From positions 17,112,349-17,176,348 of the forward strand of contig NC_088318.1 of NCBI RefSeq assembly GCF_910592395.1: DNA of 64,000 nt, read 5' to 3'. Shown piece after piece: positions 1-12,700 of this stretch. Both the position numbers and the translations under genes were made by a program. Origin of the DNA: Lineus longissimus. Lineage: Eukaryota > Nemertea > Pilidiophora > Heteronemertea > Lineidae. The notes beneath the pieces were generated by a model, which saw only the letters and a list, made by a program, of their open reading frames with translations, searched no databases and was not told the DNA's origin. Each line of letters begins with the position of its first letter. Position 1 is the stretch's first letter.

Positions 1-522
1 TCGACGATAATGCCCACTTCTACCGCAACGAAAATGTCCAATTCTACCTCAACGAAAATACCCGATTCCACCACTACGAATGTGGCGGCTCCTCAGTTCA
101 ATCCAGGTAAGAAAATTACAGATGATCACATCGGTTCCTCTCCCCGATTCTGAATGTCAGCGGTTAGAGCCACGACTGACGGGTAAAACCTCGGTGTAAA
201 AGATTCCCACCAACCTACAAATCAAACAGAATGATAAATGCCGTTTGAATCTTTCCAGGGTCCGTGTGTAGTGTTGGTCTTATTCTAGTTGGACGCGCTC
301 TCCACACCTTTGTCGAAAGTACCATGGACAGCGTTCTCTCTCTAGAGGATTGTATGTACCAGTGTCTCTATGTCACCACTTACGCACCGGAGAAGTGTAA
401 AGCGGCGACCTATGATGAGATAACGGAAATGTGTACCCTACACAACAATGGAAAGGACGCAGCGGCGGCAGCTGAATTCGATGCCCAAAAGAGTAACACC
501 TACTTCGAAACTGTCTGCGAGG
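1..522 (+). CDS. 3' part of a Ser/Thr-rich PAN/apple-domain protein (partial)
   Basis: Two exons are visible, 1..106 and 259..522, and the gene starts upstream of the window. The first is open from the window edge and codes a Thr/Ser-rich mucin-like linker (repeats of the type STATKM, STSTKI, STTTNV). The second starts after a CTTTCCAG acceptor and ends at a GGTAAGC donor. It codes about 88 residues with spaced cysteines (LEDCMYQC, EKCKAATYD, EMCTLHN, ETVCEG), the pattern of a PAN/apple-like domain. Such domains are usually extracellular and bind protein or carbohydrate. Both introns are phase 1, so the domain sits on a symmetric 1-1 exon, as in shuffled extracellular modules. No secure downstream exon was found. 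A possible terminal piece with a stop lies near 873-925. The domain call rests on cysteine spacing only. Confidence 0.6.
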
Positions 523-1573
523 GTAAGCATCACAAGTGTGAAAAGCTCACTGGGCCGTTCATTGAAGTAGCATTAGTGTACACATTTCTTAAGACAATGC
601 TTATAAGCGGGATGTCCACATACACCGATTTTTAATAGCATATTTAGAGAAGATTTGATCATCAAGGTGGGTAGTTTGGTAAAGTCCATTTGACGACAAA
701 TCCATGCTCCACAATCGAATGCCGGGAATGGTAAGTTTTTTTAGATCAGGTAAGCAGTAGAGGTCACGACTGTAGCCGACAGTGATCTCTGACAAAATTC
801 TGTCATTGCTTCGACGGCAAGGATATCACTTGTTGCTAACCGGAGTCGATTTTACTGCCAGCTCCAGGAGACAAGGAAGTCGACCTTCGCCACACAGGAA
901 GTCGACCTTCGCCACGATGCTAAAGGTAAACTAAAGATACTCTGCTCCAAATTGTTTCGTCCTATGGTCTGATTCCTCTACAGTGGTTAACTAGTGTGGT
1001 TTTGCTGCTTTCACAGACTCAGTGCAGTTACAACTGCCGAGCTAGTCACTGTTGAAGTAGAAACTAGCGTAGGACTGATACCACTACAGCGTAAAACCAC
1101 CGCAGTTTGTTCATGCGGCGTATTTTAAATGCAAAAAGAGCAAACTCGGGAAGCACTTTTAAAGTGTAATCAGTCCTTTAATACTGTCGTTCGTAACTTT
1201 TGTACACTGTTACATGTAGCACTAGGTTGGTTAGTTTGACCAGGGAGTTGCATCTTTATTACAACTCCCTGATTTGACAAACTTATTGACTGTGTGCAAC
1301 AGTTACATTTCGCTTCACAAGCCTTTATACGTATGTCGGCTCTGTGTCAAAAGCTAGTTTTTACACGGTGTCTGATGTGATGTGGTGTGGGTGTTCGGAT
1401 GAATTTATCCATTGGCTGCGATCGTTCTTATTTTAGATTTATTCAACAAAATGTATAGGTGAAATGAATAACATTTGGTCGGCATGTAGGGCGAAGTTGC
1501 TGATGACCTCAGAATGTATGACTGTTTTAATACCGTCCAATGACAGTCGGCAATGCCAGAGAAAAGTACTGAG
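523..1573. other. intergenic or 3' region with hairpins and short duplications
   Basis: No convincing gene was seen here apart from a possible last exon of the PAN gene near 873-925. A 21-bp unit containing AGGAAGTCGACCTTCGCCAC is repeated twice around 874-917. A perfect 10-bp inverted repeat (CAGGGAGTTG at 1241-1250 and its complement at 1262-1271) forms a hairpin with an 11-nt loop. Imperfect pairing extends for about 25 bases further, which suggests a decayed foldback element. The PAN gene (+) and the SDR gene (-) converge here, so both 3' UTRs probably lie in this stretch. Confidence 0.4.
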
Positions 1574-1667
1574 TTACTCCTTCTTCGCTCGTCCGACAAA
1601 GTTCTCCATTCCGCGGTTTGAGCCGAGAAAGTCTAAGATCCTTGAGGCGCATCGGATGGGGAAGACC
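1574..1667 (-). CDS. alternative terminal exon of the SDR16C gene (tandem copy)
   Basis: This is a second copy of the last SDR16C exon. On the minus strand it has a good acceptor (TTTTCGTTTAG before GGTCTTCC), the same phase as the upstream copy and its own TAA at 1574-1576. It codes the same C-terminus (VFPIRCASRILDFLGSNRG) but ends MENFVGRAKKE instead of MESFVGRAKTE. Either copy can splice to the donor at 2041, giving two proteins of equal length. Whether this distal copy is used cannot be seen from DNA. Confidence 0.5.
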
Positions 1668-1821
1668 CTAAACGAAAACATCACACCCTTTGGTGAATTA
1701 CTCCGTCTTCGCTCGTCCGACAAAACTCTCCATCCCGCGGTTTGAGCCGAGAAAGTCTAAGATCCTTGAGGCGCATCGGATGGGGAAGACCCTAAAAGAA
1801 AACATCACACCCTTTGGTGAA
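1574..1821 (-). repeat. 124-bp tandem duplication containing a complete terminal exon
   Basis: Units 1574-1697 and 1698-1821 abut exactly and differ at about five positions. Each holds a full 94-nt terminal coding exon with stop plus about 30 nt of upstream acceptor and polypyrimidine tract on the minus strand. Confidence 0.9.
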
Positions 1822-4363
1822 TTGAAAGAAATAACCGCGTTTGATAGTAAACAAGATCTGCTGAACATGGTCAACCTGCTTTCTGCAAAAACACTGCTTA
1901 CACTGAGCATTTTAGTTGTAGTGGGCCAATGGCGACTTGAGGTTTGCTGGATCAAAGTTAGTGCAAAGCCTGTAGTACAAACACACGTTTTACACTGAAG
2001 GGGCGCTAGGTTTATATTCAAGTCTGGGCATAGCACTTACCACTTTATGATCACGGCAAGATACATTACTCTGGGCATAAGAAGGATTTCTTGGTTGGTA
2101 AGTATTGCCTCTAAGATTTTATCCGCGACATATTCTGGCTCGAGATCAGGCAAAGCCCATGAATTCCTGAAATATTGAAGAAAAACGCTGTATACATGGA
2201 AATGAACTTACTCTGTCAGCGGAATGTCACTACGAAGGGAACATGTATGGAGAAGAAGGTTGCTTTCCGAGTACACGTCGCTCCCAAGTGTTTTTCCTTT
2301 TATCTTACCATTTACCCGGACAAGCCTGGACCGCGTTGACAGCAGGTTTCGGGATAGTTCATAAATAGAACGAGGCGGTGGAGAAATTAAACAATGATGT
2401 ACCTACTTGAGGTTGAACCCTTTGAACATGCCAGTGCGGATCAAAGAAGGACATATGACTGTAGTTTTGACTCCACCCTTGCCCATGGTCTTGAGTTCCT
2501 CCCGCAGCGACTCGGCAAACCCAAGAGCAGCAAATTTGCTGGAACAGTAGTCAGCAAGTTTGTTGTTACCCACGATACCGGCCATGCTCGCTATGGTAAC
2601 AATGTGTCCTTGGTTGCGGAACAGCATAGCGGGCAGGAAGGATTTGACCGTCTGCAAAGATAGGTTATACGCTCACGGTAAGCTCTTAACCAACCTCTGT
2701 GAAAAATAGATTGAGTTGAGCAAAGAACAGAAGATATTCCGCTCCGAAAAAGATTTGTATGTCCCAGAAGAGCACGTGTAGGGGAAAAATATTTTATCTG
2801 CTTTCGACTTTGTCATCAAATTAGGAGTGACTTTCTCCCGAAGGCAAAGCCGAATCTAAGGTGTCACACATCGTAAGCTGGCATTGAACGAAATGGAAGG
2901 ACTTCTCAGCTTTGGATTCCTGTTACACGCTGGAGAAATTGAAGCCAAGTTGTATTTCTCACCCAGAAATGTGCCAGTGCGTTAACGTCAAAGGTCCTGA
3001 GGATCTGAGTGTCTTGGCATTCCATGAAGGATTTTCCGGTCACAATACCAGCATTGTTTACAAGAATGTCCACATCACCGACTTCTACCTTCACCTGAAA
3101 TTTGAACTGAACCACTTTAGGAGAACAGATAACCAGCTGTAAGAGTCTGGCGGAAGGTCATGGGAGATGGGGAGTGAGCAAGGAAGAGGGTGTACGGCAG
3201 AAAGTTGTGTCGTCATGACAGCGGTCAAGCCGATAGAGGTAACACTGTGGCTATGGGGATTAACTGTTGTTGTATCACATGAGGGAAAACTCCATTGACT
3301 ATGGTATTTGTTATGTAGGGGGTGCAAGTGCACATACTAATGCGGCCGATATATAACCTCATTGATGGTAAACATTTTTTCTGGCCGATGAAAAATTTTC
3401 CACCCTGAACCTAGATAACAAAGAAGATGGTCAACGGACCCTTTTTTTCCTGTTTTATAACAAGTAAGCATTGGCCACAGTGGGAAAAGGCCATGGGATA
3501 TTCTCAATGGCTTGATTGGTACGCTCCTTTTCCATACACGTCCCCTTCCATATGATCATCTTGCATGTCCGTATCTCTAAACCGGCCACTAAAATACATT
3601 TTCGTCTGTACTTTTTGCATCGTGTTACTTCATTTACCTTGGCGGCGACTAAATATATTGTCTCCCTCTTGCTGACGTCACAAATATACGATGAGACCCG
3701 CCCGCCGAACGTCTGGATGAACTTGGCGGTTTCTTCAAGACCTTCCTTGTTGATGTCCCAGATGACCAGGTTACAACCTTGGGTGGCGAACCTCACGGCC
3801 ATAAGGCGCCCAATGCCGCTACCTGCAAGGAAAGAAGGTTTGCGAACTGACCCACTGGTTGCAATAAAGATGCCCGCTGTGCGGCGACACAAATGTGGCG
3901 GAATAACCAGGTCATAACCTGGTGATCTGCGGGAGAATGAGTCCGACCCATTGTTCGATAACTGAACGCGGTGCATGCTGGAGAAGCAGATGGCCTGAGA
4001 TTTTGATCTAAGATAGTCGCGACATTTCCGATCTGATTTGACAGTACATGGCACCCTTGCGCCCATACTGTGACCAGCCTGTTGATTTCTACATCTGCGA
4101 CCATGGGTCAAATGGTTTTTGTAGCGAACTTGGCATAGTGCCTACATTGCCACAACAGTATGTATGATTCTGCTGCACGTTACGACCCAACAGCCTCGTA
4201 AATATCACTCACCCGCTCCAGTGACTAGTACGGTTTGTCCTGAGATACTCTTCTTCCGAAACTTAGCAGGGACAACGACTTTACAGATGGCAACGAAAAT
4301 GTCCTTCATGAAAAGAAATAGCAACACCAAAAAGTCCCATATTTTTGGAAGTAGGCCCTCCAT
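1698..4363 (-). CDS. SDR16C5: SDR16C-family retinol dehydrogenase (epidermal retinol dehydrogenase 2-like)
   Basis: Six coding exons read as complement(join(1698..1791,2041..2166,2407..2651,2963..3094,3638..3822,4213..4363)), 310 aa, close to the human family length of about 309. The start is the first ATG; the open frame further 5' begins only with GTG. A hydrophobic N-terminal helix (about residues 9-30) suggests an ER or lipid-droplet membrane anchor. The SDR signature is complete: cofactor motif TGAGSGIG (about 48-55), NNAG (125-128), Asn150 in DVNALAHF, Ser178, and YCSSK with Tyr191 and Lys195. The family oxidises all-trans-retinol to retinaldehyde with NAD(P)+. The stretch TVKSFLPAML next to HFW is typical of SDR16C/RDH10 proteins. 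All phases agree. The last exon has a second full copy just downstream (1574..1667), listed separately. SDR16C5 versus a sister paralogue cannot be settled here. Confidence 0.85.
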
Positions 4364-5807
4364 GTCCCCTGTCTTTGCTTCAAGGCCTATCACTTTACAA
4401 CTTTACCGCATGTCAATGTAATTTGCCAATGTGTGTCGTATACGAAGGCTTCGGCCTAATCATAATATGTTCAGATCAATTGTCTAGACCTTGAACTTTG
4501 AATTTGCACGTTTGGTCTTGGCAAGCAAAGAATATTGTTGTAGGCCTGCTATAATCTGTTTGATACTTCATGCATGGTGTCAGGTCGGTCAACTAATTAC
4601 TTTTGAAAGTTAAGACAAACTGGTCCTGACAAGCTCGTGCTGGTGTGAAAGAAACTTTTGTCCCTGGAAGAGAGTGTGCGGATCACTTAAATATACTACT
4701 ATTGAGATACGGTTGTACTGTACGCGCCGGTCACCGATCCAAAGATTGACCGCGCTCAACGTTGCTTAACTTCCACTCTGGGGCCAACGCGCCAAACACT
4801 TAACTGGGCCATAAAGGAATTCATTGATGGCTGGTGGGTTAAGCCGTGCCATATACCTGGGGGTACTATACAACGGTGTATTGTGTCATTGGACAATAGT
4901 GAATGACACTTCACCTAGGAGGACGCTTATTTGTGTTACACTGGTTTAACGGAGATAGTTGCTATGCATACCGAGATTGTGCAGTCAGCAGGTCACATAT
5001 TCCTGGGATTTAGTTTGGTCTTCGCTCCATAGTTCTGTGATGCAACTATTGAAGTACCAGTAAATGTTTGAGCTGCTATAGTTTTGTTGATGGCGTTGCG
5101 AAATTGTACTTCTTTTCGTAGACCCTGGTTGTGACCTACTGGTACCTGGTAATCCTCAGTAAGATTTGTATACTGTTGGAATGTTTCAGGCGAGGCGGAC
5201 AAGTGCATCTTGACCCTTAAGTTCTGGACTCCATTACGCCGTCTCAGTCCTCGTTACACAAACACGTGTGTTTAGTAAGCTTTGGAGTGGATAACTCTCA
5301 ATTTCAGAGAGGGCAAGCCGAGCGCGACAGTTTATAATGACGACAGATCGCCCCGGTGTCCTGGTTGTGACATCCCATCCCATGGAATTGTCCCAAGGCC
5401 CTGTGAAACTATGAGGGCCTACCACATCAGCAACACACTCCCTGGTTGTGACTTCGTCCTCAAAATTTACGAACTGCCTACTCACTGCCGACTCGGCCCT
5501 TGGTGTCAGTTGGTCCATAAAACTTCCTTGGTTAGTCCTGAAATACCCATTTTACTTCACTAATTTCGTTAGTTGTCACTGGGTGCTCTCGGGATTGGCT
5601 AGCAATGGTGTGATCGATATTGAAAGTATATTCATGGGCTGGCATGTACTCTAGATACCGGTTTCTGTCCGAGACAGTTTTCAGTTCCAATCGTCGCCGC
5701 GAGTAGGCATCACAGTCCAATAGTGCTGAAGAGAGGACTTCCTCAAAGTTGTCTTCAGAACCAAGTGAGGATAATCTGTGATATAACCTGCCAAATATAG
5801 TGATCAA
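4364..5807. promoter_or_regulatory. head-to-head interval between SDR16C (-) and the PH formin (+)
   Basis: The first coding exons of two divergently transcribed genes flank this 1.4-kb stretch, so both promoters should lie here. No TATA box could be assigned with confidence. It contains a composite SINE (4719-4871, listed separately) and the start of a scattered repeat with core GGTTGTGAC (near 5362 and 5447) that continues into formin intron 1. Small ORFs here show no recognisable protein. Confidence 0.4.
4719..4871 (-). mobile_element. tRNA/5S-like composite SINE fragment
   Basis: On the minus strand this matches the repeats at 13429-13842. The element starts TATAGTACCCCCAGG, passes a tRNA-like A box (GGCCCAGTGG region, diverged here) and then a part resembling the 3' half of 5S rRNA (GAAGTTAAGCAACGTTGAGC then GGATCGGTGACC). 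It ends at GCGCGTAC, the same point as the truncated copy at 13.8 kb. The 5S promoter elements (box A, intermediate element, box C) can be followed, but the sequence is too divergent and partial to be a 5S gene. Confidence 0.65.
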
Positions 5808-6700
5808 ATGGCGGAAGGTGGGAAGTGTATACCACAGCTGACGAATGATGATCAGCTATGGATCTTGAATCAGGTCAGCAGCGGGAAAATGACCCAAGAT
5901 GAAGCACTGGAGGAGGCGGCGAAGAGGGTTCGTAATCGTATCGTCCCGATTTTCCATCCCATTTTGATGTGATATACCAGCTCGGTGTGAAAGGAAATTT
6001 AGTCCCTTGTAGAATTAGTCCCCATTTAATTATCATTTTCAGGGGCGTGTTCAGGGGTGCATGGCTAGGGACCAAGGCCTTAGATAACGACCTCACCAAG
6101 GACCTCCCTTCAATGATGGTTGTGACTTTGTCCTTGTCTTTTGTTGCATGTCTCTTCAAGATGTCTACCCAAATAAACGCAAAACATGGTTGTGGCTTTG
6201 TTCAGACATGTCTGTTATCCTTTTAGAGGTTTATGGAATAACAGAATACATCCTAGATTCTGGTTGTGACTTTGTCCTAATTACCTAATAGTCATTTTGC
6301 AAACTTTAGGCAGCACTGACTCACAATGCCCTAGTTGTGAATAGTCCCCACTTTATGATTAGTTTATGGTCATATTCTAACAAGCTTTAACTTTGTTTCT
6401 GTAAAATTAATGATGTAGATCTAAGGGCCTGGTTGTGCCTTCGTCTTTAATGGTCTGTTGTCTTGTTGCATGCCTTGTGAAATGTGTTGATATCACATAT
6501 CAAAGCCTTCTGATTGAGATTCTTTGACTGTCTTGCCTATGACCCACACTATTAGAGTACTCATGAGTGGTTATGGTCCTTAAAAATAAATACCCTTTAA
6601 AGCCTCAAGACACCGTCTATGACCCAGCATACATGATCATAGTTGTGACTTTTTCCTCACATTTGGATTATGTCTTTTATGCTTCATATAGCTCTTCTTG
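5340..6700. repeat. scattered degenerate repeat with core GGTTGTGACTTTGTCC
   Basis: Variants of the core recur at roughly 5362, 5447, 6117, 6187, 6260, 6432 and 6640, with spacing from about 70 to 200 bp. One further copy lies near 12219, and the minisatellite at 56.7-57.2 kb has a related GGTTGTGACAGAG core. Most of it lies in formin intron 1. It looks like an old, decayed tandem array. Confidence 0.45.
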
Positions 6701-9700
6701 GTTGTCCTTACTTGGTCATCCCAATGCATGGTCTTGGAAAGTTTTCTGAAACTCATCACCATCAGTTAACTTTCATCGTGCCTCAATCTTCACAACTTAA
6801 TGGTTTTGCTGTCGGCACATAAAACTATGTATTGAAACCTACTGAAAACAATAATCTATTAGCAGGACCTATGTGATACAAGTTTGACCCCATGATATCA
6901 AAATATGTCAACAAATCTGAGATAATTGTTTTGCACCTGTCCAATCATATGCTCCTGTGACCTGGTTACTGAAATAACTTGTAGACAATGCCTTGTGGGC
7001 TGTTAAAAGTTATAGGCATGATTAATAATAAACAATAAATAAAAATGAAAATGAAAATAAAAATCATAATCACAATCAAAGGCTATTATGTTAACAAGTT
7101 TCACAGGTCATGCCACAAGAACAAGACCTGTTGAGCTTGATCATGTTTATAGATTTCAGCCCACAAGGCATTATCTAAAAGAATATATCAGTAACCAGGT
7201 CACATGAGCACTGTGATCCGACAGGTACAAAACAAATAAATTTGATATGAATAGAGGTGAACATGTTTTGTTGACATATTTTGATACGGTAGACAACGGG
7301 TCAAAATAGAATCATCCAATATCAAATAACAACTAGCACATTACCTTAAAGGGGGACTATAGGCAGGAGCAGAGGGTTAAATTGACCATCTTTGGGTGAC
7401 ATAAATATGCAGAGTAAGGGCACTGTGTCATGTTTAATTCATTATTAAATATATCCCTTGTACAAGCATGATTTACTGTGAGATGGGAGAGACCCCTATT
7501 AGCGACTTCTTGTAACTTGATCTTGTCTACCAAGCTGTTGCCTGTAGAGTCCCTTTAAGGATCCGCTCCTTGCACCTGATGTTCTTTCATAGTTGTATCC
7601 TTGTTTGAAGTCAAGCTGTCCTTCATCCAGCATCCAGTTATTTCCCTTCAAATATTGTTATGAATGTGGTATTGCTGGATTAAAACAGAAAATGAAAATC
7701 TATTGCGTGGTGCCTATTGTCCCTTTGTGCCAGTTCTCTTGATTTTCTTTTTAATGTATTGTTTTATAGAAACAAGAAGGCCAAGCCAATATGCCAATGC
7801 CGATCCCAGGGAAAGCCAAATCACCTGCCACCCACCGCACGAACACCCTAAAAAAAAGCCATCATCTGTCACCTTCACCGTCCTTGACCTCCATGACATT
7901 CTTCGGCTCATCAGACAGTTTTTCAGAATCGCCCAAAGAAGTTAATTTCATATCTGCACCGATTATTCCGATAGAGGTGCAACAGAATCCTTTGGGTGTC
8001 CTGGATGCCAGGAGAGGTTCCACCAAGTCAGCGACATCTCTTACCTCGGAGGAGGAGATGCACAGGATAACCAGACAGGATTCAATCTCGAAGACGGGCG
8101 ACATGGAGAGACTTGTCATATTTGAGCAGGTGAAGGTAAGGGTCGGACTGTAGTGGTCTGAAATTTCAAGGACATTCAGGGATACATCATTTAACCAGCA
8201 ATATGAGTAATCCTGACCCTGTCCTGTCAGGAAGTACTGATCACGAGTTATACCATGGAACAGTTGCAGGCCTTTGAGTGTGACTTTGAGGACTTTAGTA
8301 TGTTATTGCCTTGTGCTTTCAGAGTGGACGAATGACGATTGAAGATGCTCTCAAGTTCGCGGATGACCATGGTCTGGTGTCGTCTGCTAAACGAGAGAAC
8401 GAAGCCATAGCAGATACAACGTCTGCCTTGGCTGAGCAGAAGTGTTACAACTTTGCTGTTTACAAGAAGGGCCGGTTCCAGTCACAAATTCGGAGAATTC
8501 TTCAGGTAAATTGAACAAGTTATCATTTGTATTATCTGCATCATCATCGTCTTCAATAGCATTGTCATCTTCGTTATCATCATGAAGACTTCCATCATAC
8601 TTGTTTGATCAGGCCTACTTGAATGAATTATCAAATAGTTCATACACTATATATGGAGAAATACATTGACCTGATGCTGAGTTTAACTTCTAACCTTCTT
8701 GTTACAATGTTGATACCACATATTGCATTGTTTACATTTCTTGCAGATTGATTTCCGAAATAAAGTCATCTCTAACATCCAGAAAGGCAATGTCATCAAG
8801 AAGTATGACTTCGCTCAAGTTCATGATTTCGACTCAAAGGTACGCAGTGGATTTATTTATTCATTCGTTTGTTTGTTCATTTGTTGACCGGGAGATACCC
8901 CTACAAAAATGTCACACGGGTGAAATTTCATTTCAGCAGAGTCGAGATTTTCCTGGGTATCTCGCTCACAGGCAAGGTTTTACTGGAAGCCTGTCACATA
9001 TGAACCAAATATAATGATGATCATCTTTAAACTTGTAGGAAGGCGATGTTAACTTGAAAATATTCTTCAATGACGACTCCGACCTTGACATGGATGCTGA
9101 CTCACCGGAAGAAAAGAACGAAATCATGCGTCTGCTGAGTGTCATCATTAAATTGAACACAGCTGATGCACGAAGTAAGTTTTTCCCAAAAACTGTTGTC
9201 AGATCATTACATCACTTGCACTGTTTGCAATGAAAAAGGTTTGTTCATTATAGTGTCACCCCTTATGAAAAGGCTGACTAGCTTCGGCTTATGGGACACT
9301 CTTTACTTCCAAACTCCTATCTCTTATGTCCGGCCCCTGGCGAGAAGGCAGTTTCTACTCTACACTTAACTACCGCATCGGGAAGAGGTTACCAGCGAGT
9401 CTTGGACCTTGGACCCTCCATTCACGAGGATCACCAATAAAGCTTTCCCTCTCACAAAGTACATGTAGTATCTTACTCGGCTTGAAAAGGTTGGCTCTGG
9501 GATTAGTTATTTTGATTGGGATTTTTCTTTCAGTGGAGAAGGACTTCACCGAGGCGTTGCCACAGCTACAGACTATCATCAAAGAAGGCCAGTTGGAGAA
9601 GAAGGGCAAAGGATTCATATCCTGGGTCAAGTAGGGTTATTGATTTTCAATGCTGTCAGAACGCAAAATTATTATACAAACTACACCAAAAATATACAAT

Positions 9701-12700
9701 GACTAGTCATTTTTGATTCTTGACGACACTAAAGAGACCATTACATCAAATCCATATCACACCCGCATAAGGTGATGCACACTATGTAGCTTTATATCTC
9801 TATCCTTTTTTCAGGCGCTGGGTGCGTGTGCGTCACGGAGAGGTCTCGTACTATCGTCCTGGAGAAGAGACGGCTTTGAACATCATTCAGCTCGCCGAGG
9901 GGACGACCGCCGTTACCAAGGTGGAGCACAACGGGTTTATCATCATCGGAAAGATAAAGCAATTTGCGTAAGCTATGATGATACAATATGATACAACGCC
10001 CTTCTCAAAGCGTGTAAAACATCTGATATGCCAGTTATGGTCTGTTTATGTACGTCTGTGCATCCCCTGAATGACAAGACCAACCAAATTTAGGATGTGA
10101 GACACTTGGCTCTCAATTATGTCTTTCCTTACCAATTGATCACATGCTCATGATCATATACTTACAATTACAATATGTTTTCCTAGCTTCCGTGTCCCAG
10201 CGGAACACCGCACACCAGCCGAGGTCAAGCAGGATCGAGACAATTGGATCAAGGTCATCCTGGAGGCGAACCATGGTGGAAAGAGCATGTTGGCCCCTCT
10301 TTCACCACTACTCTCTCCTCGGATATTAGAGCATGAGTCTGAGAAACCCACGCTCGACATCAAGTTCAATTTGCATCAACTCTGTGAGGTATGGTCTCAT
10401 CTTTACCTTTCTGATACCGTTTTTTGAGTAGGCCTATTCCAAGGATAGCACTGTGCTTGAGTGACTTCTGAAATTGTATGCTTTTCAATACCTCTTGATC
10501 TTCAGGAGTTGGCGGCCATGAAGCAGCAACTAAAGACCCTGCAAGTGCCTGAGGATGTCTTAGGACAAGCTGACCGCGTTATTCAGATGGCGGAGATGAT
10601 AGAGGTTGCACCTATTGGCGAACGACCTAATACTGGGAGGTAATTGGCCTTCCAATTTACCGGGTAGCTAGCTGCCCTGGTAGAGGCTTGGGAAAATGCG
10701 TTTATCACAAGAAAGAGCCTGAATGTGTGTTCATTGGTAAATTTAGCAAAAAAATGTTAGTTCACCAGTTGTAACATGGACAGTATGACAATGTTGTAAT
10801 TCATAAAAAACAGTGCATGCATATTTTGCAAGCCACAGGAAAAAATGTCATCATCATTGAAAGTATGCTGCACTGTATTAATGTTATTCATCTGATTATT
10901 TCCAGTGGTGCCCCAGCCGAAGGTCCTGCGGCCATGGATGATAAAAAGCTGTACGCAGAAATCAACAAACGCTTATCGCAGCATATGAGTGGTACGCATT
11001 ACTCCCGAACAGACATCTGTAGCAAGCATGAATTTGACGAGGAGGGGAATCGCATTGCTGGATCCACAGTTCCTAGGGATGAGATTGATGATGAGAAGGA
11101 CCCAGGGTATGATACTGTGGGACCTCCGGACCCAGTAAATACTGTCAAAGTTTCAGATTGGAGTATGGCTGTAGATGCGTCAGAAGTTCCACCGCAGGAC
11201 AGATTGCAGCCAGTACCTGCGCCACGCTCAAGACAACCAACGAAGCCTGTGGTTGCTCCTGTCAAACTGACGGAAGATTTGAAAGCTGAAGACGGAAGTG
11301 AATCCAAAGTTCTAGTTGATACGCAAAAGGTTGAAGAACGGCTGCCTTTACCACAGCCTACAGAGAGCTCAGTGCCACCTCCACCAGGCCCTGGAGGAGC
11401 GCCACCACCACCCCCACTGTCCGGCCCTGGCTTCTTCTCAATGTTGATGCAGGGCTCCGGCAAGAAATTAAAGCAAACATCAAAGATAAAACTCCGTGCT
11501 TTCCATTGGAACAAAGTTCCGAAGAATTTGGTAACTAATGACTTGCAGAGTTTTTCTTCAAGCAGTCTAAAAGAAGTAGACCACAGTCTAAAAGAAGTAG
11601 ACCGAAGTCTAAAAGAAGTAGACCACAGTCTAAAATAAGTAGACTCAAAGAAGTATACTTTTGAATGAGACGATATTCAGGACCACTTGCAAACGTGTCC
11701 TCATTTATTCTACTGAAGAAATCTATGTCATCAAATTCCTGGTTAACCCTTGAATCTTCTGTTTAAGCTTATTTGAAGCTCATTACCAAGCAGGTTATAA
11801 TCATTTCCAATTTTGGCCGTTTCACAGTCCCAGGAGTAATCGCGTTTGGACGCTATAAATAGTTACACAGGTGATGTCCTTTTGTTTTAGTGTGGCAAAT
11901 CAATGTGGAAGTCTGCAGATGACTTGACCGATAAACTCGATATCAAATTACTTGAGGATGTATTCACAGCTGGTGGAGATGTCCCACAAACGCCTACAGG
12001 TAACTCAGTGCAATATATCCTTTTCTATACAGACTTGCATTATACAAATAGTGGATGTTCCTTTTAGGATCCGTTACGACATTTTTTTGGATCCGTTATT
12101 GCTTTTTTGGATCCGATACGATGTGATGACTTGAAATCACATGATGTGAATCGAGTTACGCTATTGGCCAAGAACATTGGGTAGCATAATATTATGTTAT
12201 GGCGAACATCGCAGCCATATTGGTTGTGACATCGTCTGCAGCACCACTGCCGAAGATTTGAATGTGTATATAGGGATCTTTCCAACATGCCCATGCAAAG
12301 TGGTTTTCATAATTCTCCATTGTTTGTGAGATGAAGTCATCATCAGACATTCCATAAAGCTGTCTTTTTAGCTAAAACGCCAAAAAACACGCCGAAGACC
12401 CTTCTGGATCCGAAGAGATGTCAGAACCTGGATATTGTCCTGATGGGCCTCAAGATGTCTGTGAGTCAGCTCGAGTCCAAGTTGAACTTTATCAAGAAAA
12501 GTGAGGGTGCACTTCCCCTCGAGCAGATATGTATGCTCAGAAGGTAGGGAGTTGTTGTTTCTTAAAGGGAAACTATGGTAGTTTTGGTTCTTCTTAGTGT
12601 TACTGACTGGGTATGTAAAAATACAGAGTCCATTAGCATCCACACTATTGCATTTCTCTCAATTGCGGTGATGTTTTTGGGTCAGACTTAAGTGAACCCA

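Noticed and set aside
3455-4111. 218-aa minus-strand ORF as a single SDR gene
   Set aside because: Only its middle (3638-3822) is the true SDR exon; the rest is intron read through, as the splice sites and phases show.
10999-11514. 171-aa ORF on the minus strand, Gly/Ser-rich
   Set aside because: It is the complement of the formin FH1-containing exon; Gly runs mirror the Pro codons and there is no independent start or splice support.
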